DNA of 56,893 nucleotides from Clostridia bacterium. GTDB lineage: Bacteria > Bacillota > Clostridia > Oscillospirales > Acutalibacteraceae. Each line of letters opens with the position of its first letter. Position 1 is the stretch's first letter. The stretch covers positions 1 through 56,893 of the forward strand of contig JAFZOL010000008.1 of the NCBI GenBank assembly GCA_017550625.1, written 5' to 3'. The notes beneath the pieces are model-generated. The model ran no database searches and was not told where the DNA came from. It saw nothing but the letters and a program-made list of their open reading frames with translations. A program made the position numbers and the translations under genes. Of this stretch, positions 1-7,250 are shown piece by piece.

Positions 1-170
1 ATACAAAATACAAAATACAAACTCCCAAATACAACATTAAGAGGCCGGGGCCGGGGGCCGTGCGATGCCGCGCTCCCGCGCTCCCGTGCACCCGTGCACC
101 CGTGCACCCGTGGACCGTGCACCCGCGCGCAAAGCGCGCTTTATTCCCCGCCGCAGGCGACTGACTCCCG
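1..170. repeat. Composite intergenic repeat cassette (locus I)
   Basis: No gene is visible here. The stretch holds a run of CAAAATA-type heptamers (1-24), a GGCCGGGG run (41-62), about five copies of a GTGCACCC-type octamer (83-125) and a small hairpin CGCGC-AAA-GCGCG (about 126-139). The same module types recur, in variable order, at six other intergenic loci of the window. The ribosome binding site GGAGG of the next gene lies just beyond, at 170-175. Confidence 0.75.
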
Positions 171-179
171 GAGGTAACT

Positions 180-1454
180 ATGCTCCCACCCCGCGTGACG
201 GTATTCGATTTCGAGATGCCGAACTCCCATTATAACGCCGTATCCTCGGTCGGGCTGACCGTGATCGAAAACGGCAGGCTGACGCAGACGTTTTACTCGC
301 TGGTCGACCCGCAGTGCCCCTTCGATCCGTTCACGGTCACGCTCACGGGCATCAGCGCCGAAACCGTGCAGGGCGCGCCGACCTTCGCCGCGCTCTGGGA
401 CACGCTGCGCCCGTTTTTCGAGAACACCGTGCTGTGCGCGCACGCCGCCTCGGGCGACCTGCACGTGCTCTCGACGGTGCTCAGGCGCTATCACATCGAC
501 TGGGCGCCGCAGGTGAATTACCTATGCACGCTGGAGCTCGCGAAGCAGTTTTACCCCGATTCGGAGCGCTATTCGCTCGATTTTCTGGCCGCGAAGCACG
601 GCATCACGCTCACGCACCACGTATCGCTCTCGGACGCCGAGGCCGCCGCGCAGCTGCTGCTGCGCTTTTCGGAGCTCGCCCCGTCGCTCGACCCCTTCAT
701 CCGCGTGTTCGACATGGACGCCGGCCACCCCTACCGCGAGACGGACCGCGAGCGCGTGATTTTGAACGTCCGCTCGCAGCTGCAGGCGCTCAGAGACCCC
801 GCCTTCGCCAAGGCGCGCAAGCGTCAGCTCGGCGAGGAGGCGGTGCTCGGCGTGCGCCCGAAGGAATTAAGGCGCCTCGCGGTGCAGCTCTCGGCGCGCA
901 CCGACACGCATTTCTTTTTGGAGGACCTGCCGCACAAATGGGCGGAGGAGGACATCCTGCACGCCTACCTTTTGAACAAAAAAAAGCGCTTCCGCCCGGC
1001 GCTCTCGGGCGTGGAGGCGTTTTTGCCGTACATCATGAACGAAGAGGTGCTCTCGATCCTCTCCCCCGGCGTGCTGGCGGTGAACCGCCCGGTGCTGTTG
1101 GAGGCGATCGACCGCTGGCGCCGCCGCCCCGACCCCTATGCAGAGGCCCTGTCGCTGCGGCTTTTGGGCAGGTTCTTCACCGCCGGGGGGCGCTTCTCCC
1201 CGGCCGTGGCGGACCGCGTGCTCGAGGCGGACCTTACGTTCCGCCCGTGCTACGGCGCGGCGGTCAACTTTTTCGCCCGCGCCTTTGAGGCGTCGCCCGA
1301 CGCCGCCGAGGATTACGCCCGCGACTTTGAAACCGAGCCCGAGTGCGTCACGCGCGGGCGCGCCATCGCCGAAAAACGCCTCGCGGAAGCGGCAAAGCCG
1401 CCGGAAGAAACGGGACCCGCGCCGGAAAACGGCGCGGAGAAGGAACAGGGATAA
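180..1454 (+). CDS. DEDDh exonuclease fused to AlkD-like HEAT-repeat domain
   Basis: A 424-residue protein with two parts. Residues 5-165 are a DnaQ/RNase T-type 3'-5' exonuclease fold with the full DEDDh set: D10 and E12 (DFE), D93 (HAASGD), and H147 with D152 in the spacing H-x4-D. Residues about 195-400 match the clostridial AlkD-type DNA alkylation repair family (LGVRPKELRRLA, then DLPHKWAEEDILHAYLL). The family's NWATCD block, which carries catalytic Trp and Asp in AlkD, is replaced by NEEVLSIL, so base excision may be lost and the domain may only bind DNA. The start has GGAGG 5 nt upstream of ATG. The gene converges with the next one on a shared terminator. The domain calls are solid; the joint function (trimming near damaged bases?) is inference. 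Confidence 0.85.
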   Translation: MLPPRVTVFDFEMPNSHYNAVSSVGLTVIENGRLTQTFYSLVDPQCPFDPFTVTLTGISAETVQGAPTFAALWDTLRPFFENTVLCAHAASGDLHVLSTVLRRYHIDWAPQVNYLCTLELAKQFYPDSERYSLDFLAAKHGITLTHHVSLSDAEAAAQLLLRFSELAPSLDPFIRVFDMDAGHPYRETDRERVILNVRSQLQALRDPAFAKARKRQLGEEAVLGVRPKELRRLAVQLSARTDTHFFLEDLPHKWAEEDILHAYLLNKKKRFRPALSGVEAFLPYIMNEEVLSILSPGVLAVNRPVLLEAIDRWRRRPDPYAEALSLRLLGRFFTAGGRFSPAVADRVLEADLTFRPCYGAAVNFFARAFEASPDAAEDYARDFETEPECVTRGRAIAEKRLAEAAKPPEETGPAPENGAEKEQG

Positions 1455-1455
1455 G

Positions 1456-1491
1456 AAAAGAGCTGATCTTTCCGATCAGCTCTTGTTTTTT
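1456..1491. terminator. Bidirectional intrinsic terminator between convergent genes
   Basis: An 11-bp perfect stem, AAGAGCTGATC (1458-1468) against GATCAGCTCTT (1474-1484), with a 5-nt loop and a T7 run on the plus strand. It overlaps the stop codon of the minus-strand gene. In the minus direction the hairpin is followed by TTTTCTTA, so it may also stop that transcript. Confidence 0.85.
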
Positions 1492-2417
1492 TCTTTTTCT
1501 TTGAGGATCCCGCCCACGGCGTCGAGAAACACCGACACCGAGATGCGCCCGAACGCGCGGATGCCGTAGGCGCCGATCACGTGGTCGAGCGTGTTGAGAT
1601 ACGACAGGTAGCTTTGCACGTCCGCCTCTACGAAATGGCCTTTGCGGTAGGTGTCGCGGTAATATTTCATCGCGCGCAGGGCGTTTCTTGTCATCAGCGG
1701 ATGAAGGTCCGGCCTGTGGCACCAGCAGTAGCGCGACGCGGGCTCGTAGCCCTTGAGCGGGCCGTGGCCCGCCAGCGCCTCCACCGCGAGGTCCACGCCG
1801 TTCGCGATCCAGCCGTCGATCTCCGACGCGCGGTTCGCCGTCGAAAGCGCGAGCGCCAGCTTGTTATAAATGCGCGTGGGATAGGCCGCCGACACGAAAT
1901 CGAGCTTTTTGAGCACGACGTCGGAGTCGTTGTTGCGCGGATGCTCCTCTTCAAACAGCAGCCGCCGTTTTTCGTCCGCGGCCGCCCACGCGGGATCGGC
2001 GCGCAGTTTTATGAGGAACGCCGCGACCGACTCGTCGGTCGGGTAAGGGATATCGGGGTCTGCGGAAGGCGCCTCACGCTCTTCTTCGGGCGCGTCGGAC
2101 GGTGTTTCCGGCACAACCGGCAGCTCCGGCTCGTCGGGCTCATCCTGAGACGGGAGAATCTCCCCCGCCCGCCGTTTTTCGAGGCGGGCGAACTTCGCCC
2201 AGACCTCCCCCGCCGCGAGCGCGATCTCAAGGGGCGCGCCGAGGCGCGATTTTTCGGCGTTGATGACGCCCGCACGCTCCCGCGGCGACCTCAAAGCCGT
2301 CTCACGCGTTTCTTCGGGCAGGGCGTCGAGGGCTTCGGCGACCGGCAGGCTCAATTCGCACAGGAATTCCCCGTAGCCGAGCGACAGGAAAAACGCGGTA
2401 AACGCTGCGCGGTCCAT
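1476..2417 (-). CDS. Protein of unknown function, acidic linker
   Basis: A 313-residue protein I do not recognise. The frame runs on upstream, but that extension is Arg-rich shadow sequence. The ATG at 2417 follows AGGGACGGTGACT, a plausible ribosome binding site. The N-terminal 70 residues look helical, residues about 75-125 are a Pro/Glu/Asp-rich linker, and the C-terminal 180 residues form a second domain with YCWCHRPDLHPL and several Tyr-rich helices. No signal peptide or membrane segment is seen. It starts 14 nt after the stop of the CNNM gene, so it is very likely its operon partner. A role linked to CNNM is only an inference from position. Confidence 0.75.
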   Translation of the reverse strand: MDRAAFTAFFLSLGYGEFLCELSLPVAEALDALPEETRETALRSPRERAGVINAEKSRLGAPLEIALAAGEVWAKFARLEKRRAGEILPSQDEPDEPELPVVPETPSDAPEEEREAPSADPDIPYPTDESVAAFLIKLRADPAWAAADEKRRLLFEEEHPRNNDSDVVLKKLDFVSAAYPTRIYNKLALALSTANRASEIDGWIANGVDLAVEALAGHGPLKGYEPASRYCWCHRPDLHPLMTRNALRAMKYYRDTYRKGHFVEADVQSYLSYLNTLDHVIGAYGIRAFGRISVSVFLDAVGGILKEKEKNKS

Positions 2418-2431
2418 AGTCACCGTCCCTT

Positions 2432-3757
2432 TCAGTCTTCTTCGGGCGTTTCGGCCTCTTTCTTCGTGACCTCGGTCATCTCGATGCGGTGGTCCATGAC
2501 CTCGAGCACGCGGATTGAGAGGTTCTCGTCCTCCACCGTGAAGGTGGAGTTGTCGGCAGGGATCGCGCCGAGGATGCTCAGCACGTAGCCGCCGAAGGTA
2601 TCGTAGTCCTCGTCGTCGAGCTGCAGCCCCAGCTCCTCGTTCACGTCGTCGATCGGCGTGCCGCCCGACACCATCCACACGTTGTCGTCCTTTTGCACGA
2701 TATCGGGCTGGCCGTTGTTTTCGGCGAGAGTATCCTCGTCGAAGTCGCCCACGATGCACTCGAGAATGTCGGTGAGCGTGACCACGCCCTCCATGCCGCC
2801 GTGCTCGTCAAGCACAACGGCGAGCTGCTCGTGCCGCTTTTTGAGGTTCGAGAACAGCACGTCCGCCTTCACCGATTCGGGCACGAGATAGGGCTTGCGG
2901 ATGATGCTGGACAAACGCGTTCTGTCGCCGCGCAGGGCGAAGAAATCCTTGGCGTTGACGATGCCGATGATCTCGTCCGCCGTTTCGTGGCAGACCGGGA
3001 AGAAGGTGTGGCGCGAGTCGATGATGGTCTGCTCCCAGTCCTCGGGCTCCTCGATCCAGAGGATCGCCACGTCGGTGCGGTGGGTGGCGATCTCGCCGGC
3101 GGTGAGGTCGTCGAACTCGAACACGTTCTGCAAGAGCTCCTTTTCGTCCTCGTCGATCGTGCCCTTCTCGCTGCCCGCGTCGATCATCATGCGGATCTCT
3201 TCCTCCGTCACGGTCTCGTCGGTGTCGTTGGGGTCGATGCCGATGAGGCGCAGCACGCCGTTGGTGGACACGGACAGCAGCCACACGATCGGCGCGAAGA
3301 GCTTCGAGATGAAGCCCAGAAGCCCCGACACGCCGAGCGCCAGCGGCTCGGCCTTTTTCATGGCGATGCGCTTGGGCACCAGCTCGCCGAACACGAGGGT
3401 CAGGAATGAGAGCACGAGCGTGATGAAGATCACGCACAGGGTGCGCAGGGCGTCGTCGCCGATGCCGAGGCCCGTCTTTTTGATCAGCGCGACGAGCCGG
3501 TCGGCAAAGTTATCGGCCGCGAACGCCGAGCCCAGAAAGCCCGACAGGGTGATCGCCACCTGAATGGTCGCGAGGAATTTCGCGGGCGATGACACGAGCT
3601 TTGAGAGCCTTTTGGCGCGCTTGTTGCCGTTCGCGGTGAGGGCCGAAAGGCGCACGTCGTTCATCGAGATCACGGCGATCTCCGCCGCGGCGAACACGGC
3701 GTTGAGCGCGATCAGCAGCAGCTGGACCAGCAATATGAGCCAGACTTTATCTTTCAT
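2432..3757 (-). CDS. CNNM/CorC (HlyC)-family transporter
   Basis: A 441-residue integral membrane protein of the CNNM/hemolysin family, implicated in divalent cation (Mg2+) efflux. Domains in order: an N-terminal DUF21 membrane domain with hydrophobic segments near residues 5-28, 60-80, 95-125 and 130-150; a tandem CBS pair (about 205-330, including the HEQLAVVLDEHGGMEGVVT region); and a C-terminal CorC_HlyC domain (about 345-430, with YDTFGGYVL). Length is normal for the family. The ATG at 3757 has AAGGAG 12-13 nt upstream. It is transcribed from a near-consensus promoter at 3927-3955, with an 18-codon reading frame and a hairpin in the leader. A CorA-type channel is encoded nearby on the other strand, so Mg2+ handling is a shared theme. 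Confidence 0.9.
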   Translation of the reverse strand: MKDKVWLILLVQLLLIALNAVFAAAEIAVISMNDVRLSALTANGNKRAKRLSKLVSSPAKFLATIQVAITLSGFLGSAFAADNFADRLVALIKKTGLGIGDDALRTLCVIFITLVLSFLTLVFGELVPKRIAMKKAEPLALGVSGLLGFISKLFAPIVWLLSVSTNGVLRLIGIDPNDTDETVTEEEIRMMIDAGSEKGTIDEDEKELLQNVFEFDDLTAGEIATHRTDVAILWIEEPEDWEQTIIDSRHTFFPVCHETADEIIGIVNAKDFFALRGDRTRLSSIIRKPYLVPESVKADVLFSNLKKRHEQLAVVLDEHGGMEGVVTLTDILECIVGDFDEDTLAENNGQPDIVQKDDNVWMVSGGTPIDDVNEELGLQLDDEDYDTFGGYVLSILGAIPADNSTFTVEDENLSIRVLEVMDHRIEMTEVTKKEAETPEED

Positions 3758-3796
3758 TTCAAAAACAGAACTCCTTCAAAAATTGACGTTATACGC

Positions 3797-3831
3797 AAAA
3801 AAACACAGCCTGCCGCCATCCGGCGCAAGCT
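3797..3831 (-). terminator. Hairpin plus U-run in leader of CNNM operon
   Basis: Read on the minus strand, an imperfect GC-rich stem (AGCTTGCGCC pairing with GGCGGCAGGCT, one bulge) is followed by GTG and seven T. It lies between the 18-codon frame and the CNNM start, so it could end a short transcript or act as an attenuator. Confidence 0.55.
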
Positions 3832-3840
3832 ATGCGGGAT

Positions 3841-3897
3841 TTACTCGATTGGGTTTGCGGGATCAAACGCGGGACCGGGGTCCGGGTCGGTTTCCAT
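3841..3897 (-). CDS. Possible 18-residue leader peptide METDPDPGPAFDPANPIE
   Basis: A short frame, ATG to TAA, encoding METDPDPGPAFDPANPIE. It has a reasonable ribosome binding site (AAAGGAAA, about 8 nt upstream) and is the first frame after a strong promoter. It ends just before a terminator-like hairpin. It is very rich in Pro and Asp, residues that can slow ribosomes when clustered. It could be an attenuation leader sensing translation of Pro/Asp codons, or a free-standing micropeptide. Coding status is unproven. Confidence 0.4.
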   Translation of the reverse strand: METDPDPGPAFDPANPIE

Positions 3898-3926
3898 AGG
3901 TCGTTTCCTTTCACAGATTGGTAACT

Positions 3927-3955
3927 ATAATATCATAGGGTTTTCTCTTTGTCAA
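3927..3955 (-). promoter_or_regulatory. Sigma-A promoter of the CNNM operon
   Basis: Minus strand: -35 TTGACA (3950-3955), 17-nt spacer, -10 TATTAT (3927-3932). It is divergent from the promoter at 4000-4028. Confidence 0.85.
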
Positions 3956-3999
3956 GTGGCATTTTGCCGCCGCCGCGGGCGCGAAAAAACGATTCTCTC

Positions 4000-4028
4000 T
4001 TGCGAAAGGCAAACAGATATGATAAAAT
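4000..4028 (+). promoter_or_regulatory. Sigma-A promoter of the MBL hydrolase/CorA pair
   Basis: -35 TTGCGA (4000-4005), 17-nt spacer, -10 TAAAAT (4023-4028), followed by an A/G-rich leader and AAAGGAGAT before the ATG at 4061. Confidence 0.75.
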
Positions 4029-4060
4029 AAGACCGACAAAGGGCGAAAGGAGATGTTCTT

Positions 4061-5341
4061 ATGACCCCGACCCGATTTGACGCCCTGATCCCGCCCTGTC
4101 CGTTCGGCGACTACGTGCGTGACGTGTTCCCGGTGGGCGCCGGCCTGCAGGACGACGCCGAAGGCGACACGCCCGACACCGGCTATATGCGCATCGTCAA
4201 CGGCGTGCAGGAGATCGACTTTTTGTCTTACTGCGGCACGCTGACGAACGCGGGCTTTATTTGCTGCTTCGAGCGCGACGCCGAAGAAGGGCTTTACCGC
4301 GAGTTTTATAAGGACGAAAACCTCGTTTACGCGTATTTCATCCGCGCCGAGGGGCGCATCCGCGTGATCCTGGACAACGCGAGCCTCCGCCTGCCCGATT
4401 TCGAGGCGGACAAACAAAAGGCGGACCGCTTCAACAACACCGCCCTGATGCAGTATTCGCTGCACTACGCGAAGATGATCAAGGGCTATTCGTGCGACTG
4501 CGGCATGCTTTACGCGATCCGCACGCGGTCGGGAGAACTCATTCTCATCGACGGCGGCGAGATGGAGCAGGCCACCGACGCGGCCGTGGCGGACTGCGCC
4601 GAAAAGCTGCGCCTCTTGACCGGCACGAGGAAGCTGACCGTGGCGGCGTGGTACTGCTCGCACCCCCACAACGACCACATCGATTTCTTTTTGAAGCTGC
4701 TGCGCGTGCTCGGGGACGAACTGGAACTTAAACGCGTGATGTTCAACTTCCCCTCGCACCGGCTGCATGGCCTGAGCCCCTACGTCGGCGACTGCCGCCG
4801 CAGGATCAAAGAGCATTCGCCGGACGTGAAGTTTTTACAGCTGCACGCGGGCATGACGTTCACGCTCGACGGCGTGGAGACCGAAGTGCTGCATACGCAT
4901 GAAGACTCGCTCCTGCCCGGCGGCTACGACGAACACGGCGGGCTTTATAACGGCACCAACGAGACCTGCGCCGTGGTGCGCTTCACCTACGAAGCGGGCA
5001 AGAGTTTGTTGCTGCTCGGCGACGTCGGCGATTCGGTGGCGGACGTGCTGATGACGCGCTACCCGAAGCTAACGTGCACCTATCTGCAGGCGTCGCACCA
5101 CTGCATCAACAGGGTAAGGCGCATCTATCAGAATACGAGCGCCGAGACCGTGCTGATCCCGCAGGGACAGTATAACCTCACACGCGGGTGCAAAGAGAAT
5201 TACCGCATGCTGAAACTCATCTACGGCAGAAAGCGCTGCTGCGACGGCGACGAGACCAGAGTGTTCTTCGATACGCCGACCGGGCGCGTGGCCGTGGCGT
5301 TCCCGCACGTGGGCAGCGAATACGACGGCAGCGAGATCTGA
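4061..5341 (+). CDS. Metallo-beta-lactamase-fold hydrolase
   Basis: A 426-residue soluble protein. An N-terminal region of about 145 residues without an assigned domain precedes the MBL fold. The fold begins with GMLYAIRTRSGELILIDGGE and carries the metal-site motif SHPHNDHID near residue 200, LLLLGDVGD near 317 (the Asp that bridges metals) and ASHHCIN near 345. The conserved elements are intact, so it should bind two metals. The substrate cannot be read from the sequence. No signal peptide is seen, so it is cytoplasmic. AAAGGAG precedes ATG by 7-8 nt. The CorA gene starts 10 nt after its stop, so the two form an operon. Confidence 0.85.
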   Translation: MTPTRFDALIPPCPFGDYVRDVFPVGAGLQDDAEGDTPDTGYMRIVNGVQEIDFLSYCGTLTNAGFICCFERDAEEGLYREFYKDENLVYAYFIRAEGRIRVILDNASLRLPDFEADKQKADRFNNTALMQYSLHYAKMIKGYSCDCGMLYAIRTRSGELILIDGGEMEQATDAAVADCAEKLRLLTGTRKLTVAAWYCSHPHNDHIDFFLKLLRVLGDELELKRVMFNFPSHRLHGLSPYVGDCRRRIKEHSPDVKFLQLHAGMTFTLDGVETEVLHTHEDSLLPGGYDEHGGLYNGTNETCAVVRFTYEAGKSLLLLGDVGDSVADVLMTRYPKLTCTYLQASHHCINRVRRIYQNTSAETVLIPQGQYNLTRGCKENYRMLKLIYGRKRCCDGDETRVFFDTPTGRVAVAFPHVGSEYDGSEI

Positions 5342-5351
5342 AGGAGAGACT

Positions 5352-6290
5352 ATGTTTTATCAGTTCAGCGGCGAAAAGAATGAGATCGCCTTTTCGGATT
5401 ATACCCCCGCGCGCTTCACCGCCGGCTTCGTGACCGCGGCGGAGCTGCGGGACATCGCGCCCGCCCTCAGCTTCGGTCCCGCCACGGTGGAGGCCTGCTC
5501 GCGGGCGAACACCCTGTTCCGCTCCGGCGTAGAGGTGTATGACGACTACACGTTCACGGAGCTTCGGATCACCCAGTACGCGGCCGAGGGCAGCGCCCCG
5601 CCGGACTGCGTGGCGCTCTATTTCAAGCGGAACCTCTTTCTCGTGGTGGACGTGGAGGACCACGACGGCTCCACGCGCGCGAAATTCGACGCCGCGGTGA
5701 GCCGCTACGCCCCCGCCGCCGTGACGCCCGAAAAGGTGGTGTGCGCCTTCCTCGACGCCCTGATTTCGGGCGACGTGCAGTTTCTTGAGCGCAAGGGCCT
5801 TGAGATCTCGGAGCTCGAGTCGGACGTGGTGAACGCCGACACCGACAAGGATTTTTCGATCGACATCCTCGAGCTCAAAAAAGTGCTGCTCGTCATCCAC
5901 AACTATTACGAGCAGCTTTTAGACATCACCCAGGCGCTCGAAGAGAACGACAACGACGTGTTCGAGTCGGACGACCTCAAATACGTGGCAAACGTGTCTT
6001 CGCGCATCCGCAGGCTCCGGGAAGACGCCGACTCGCTCTATAACGCCGCCATGCACCTGCAGGACGCCTATCAGGGCTCGATGGACTTAAAGCTCAACAA
6101 CGCCATGAAGTTCTTCACGGTGCTTTCGACGATCTTCTTTCCGCTCACGATCATCGTGGGCTGGTACGGCATGAACTTCGTGCACATGCCGGAGTTCCAG
6201 TGGAAGTTCGGCTACGTGTACGTCATTCTGCTCTCGCTCGCCGTGAGCGGCACGCTGCTGCTGATCGCCAAAAAGAAAAAGTGGTTCTGA
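5352..6290 (+). CDS. CorA-family magnesium/divalent cation channel
   Basis: A 312-residue member of the CorA family, which forms pentameric Mg2+ channels. The first 250 residues form the cytoplasmic alpha/beta funnel and the long stalk helix (ALEENDNDVFESDDLKYVA region). Two C-terminal membrane helices lie at about residues 255-278 and 285-306. The signature loop YGMNF follows the first helix, and the protein ends in a basic KKKKWF tail. Length and layout are normal. AAGGAGAGACT provides the ribosome binding site. It is cotranscribed with the MBL-fold hydrolase and lies close to a divergent CNNM exporter, which suggests a small Mg2+-homeostasis neighbourhood (inference). Confidence 0.92.
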   Translation: MFYQFSGEKNEIAFSDYTPARFTAGFVTAAELRDIAPALSFGPATVEACSRANTLFRSGVEVYDDYTFTELRITQYAAEGSAPPDCVALYFKRNLFLVVDVEDHDGSTRAKFDAAVSRYAPAAVTPEKVVCAFLDALISGDVQFLERKGLEISELESDVVNADTDKDFSIDILELKKVLLVIHNYYEQLLDITQALEENDNDVFESDDLKYVANVSSRIRRLREDADSLYNAAMHLQDAYQGSMDLKLNNAMKFFTVLSTIFFPLTIIVGWYGMNFVHMPEFQWKFGYVYVILLSLAVSGTLLLIAKKKKWF

Positions 6291-6304
6291 GCCGGGGCGT
6301 ACTC

Positions 6305-6460
6305 GTAGCACGGCACCTCAGTGCCGTTCGGCGCATCGGAAACTTGAAGCCCGATGTTGTTTCACAACTTGCTTCTTGCGGCAGCCGGAGATTGCCGAAG
6401 AATATCAACCTTTTTCTGAAAGAATGATGTTCTCCGAACGGCACTGAGGTGCCGTGCTAC
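6305..6460. repeat. REPIN-like element: inverted pair of GTAG-foot hairpins
   Basis: The ends are a 27-bp perfect inverted repeat (6305-6331 and 6434-6460). Each end starts with GTAG and carries a hairpin ACGGCAC-CTCA-GTGCCGT (stem 6310-6316/6321-6327 at the left end). About 100 bp of non-coding sequence lies between. The design, GTAG plus a GC hairpin in inverted pairs, matches the REP/REPIN elements mobilised by RAYT (TnpA-REP) enzymes. Relatives with different but self-complementary stems lie at 8956-9133, 13681-13703, 56379-56401 and 56456-56801. Confidence 0.75.
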
Positions 6461-6464
6461 AACA

Positions 6465-6660
6465 ACCGGACGGGGCGTCGCCTCGCGTGACATCCGGGGG
6501 ACGGACCGGTTATGCTAGTGCGCTGCCGAAATATCAACACAAAAAAAGCCGCAGGTCGAAATCTACGCCTGCGGCCTCTTTCACTCATTTTGCATTTTGT
6601 ATTTTGTATTTTGCATTTTTCCCCGACCCCTGATCTCTGGCCTCTGGCCTCCGGCCCCTG
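6465..6660. repeat. Composite intergenic repeat cassette (locus II) with hairpin
   Basis: This holds a degenerate copy of the CCGGACGGGGCG module (6467-6480), a hairpin GCCGCAGG (6548-6555) against CCTGCGGC (6568-6575) flanked by A7 on its left, a run of TTTTGTA/TTTTGCA heptamers (6588-6620), and a CCTCTGGCCTCCGGCC run (6640-6660). The hairpin plus A7 would act as a terminator for minus-strand transcripts, yet no minus-strand gene lies just upstream of it. Confidence 0.65.
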
Positions 6661-6668
6661 AATTTTTC

Positions 6669-6700
6669 TGCAACTTTTTTCTACGTTTCCGACGCTATAT
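6669..6700 (+). promoter_or_regulatory. Candidate ECF-type, autoregulated promoter
   Basis: TGCAACTTTTTT (from 6669) followed about 16 nt later by CGACGCTAT resembles promoters of clostridial ECF sigma factors (AAC-containing -35, CG-containing -10). It sits just ahead of the ECF sigma gene, as expected for autoregulation. No convincing sigma-A promoter was seen here. Confidence 0.5.
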
Positions 6701-6721
6701 AGACGGAAGGGAGGGACGCCG

Positions 6722-7249
6722 ATGACGGTTGACAAGGCCTTTGAACGCATCTACGACGACACGTGCCGAAAATGCTGCGCCCATATCTTATCGAAATGCC
6801 ACGCGCCCGAGGACGCCGCCGATCTCGTGCAGGAGACCTACCTCGAGGTGCTGAACGTTTTGAAGACCAAGGGCGAAAAGCACATCAAGAACCCCGAGGC
6901 GTTCGTGATTGACACGGCGAACAAAAAGCTGTGGGCGTATTACCGCGAAAAAAACCGCCTGCAGGTGGTCGCGAGCCTCGACGCCGACGACGCGCCCGAC
7001 CTGCCGGATGAAATAAGCGTCACCCCCGCCGACGCCGCCGAGCGCGCGCTGTTCGTGCGGGAGATAAACGAGACGCTGCAAAAAAAGCCCGAAAAGATCC
7101 GCAAAATTTTCGCGCTGCGCTACACGCTCGACCTGCCGCTTGCCGAGATCGCCGAGCGGCTGGGGCTGACGCTCTCGGACGTAAAAACGAGTTTGTACCG
7201 CACGCTCGCGGAGCTTCGGGAAATCTACGGGGAACAAAGGAGTGAGTGA
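6722..7249 (+). CDS. ECF-type RNA polymerase sigma factor
   Basis: A 175-residue sigma-70 family protein with only regions 2 and 4, the ECF layout. Region 2 spans about residues 5-85 (AADLVQETYLEVLNVLK; the helix with KKLWAYYREKNR would bind the -10). Region 4 spans about 110-170, with the helix-turn-helix LPLAEIAERLGLTLSDVKTS. Length is normal. GGAAGGGAGGG precedes the ATG. It ends one base before the start of a membrane protein, so the two are translationally linked, as sigma/regulator pairs usually are. The signal and the regulon are unknown. Confidence 0.9.
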   Translation: MTVDKAFERIYDDTCRKCCAHILSKCHAPEDAADLVQETYLEVLNVLKTKGEKHIKNPEAFVIDTANKKLWAYYREKNRLQVVASLDADDAPDLPDEISVTPADAAERALFVREINETLQKKPEKIRKIFALRYTLDLPLAEIAERLGLTLSDVKTSLYRTLAELREIYGEQRSE

Positions 7250-7250
7250 A

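Noticed and set aside
1138-1569. A plus-strand frame across the end of the exonuclease gene and the terminator
   Set aside because: Arg/Ala/Pro-rich, overlaps a certain gene in another frame and passes through the terminator hairpin.
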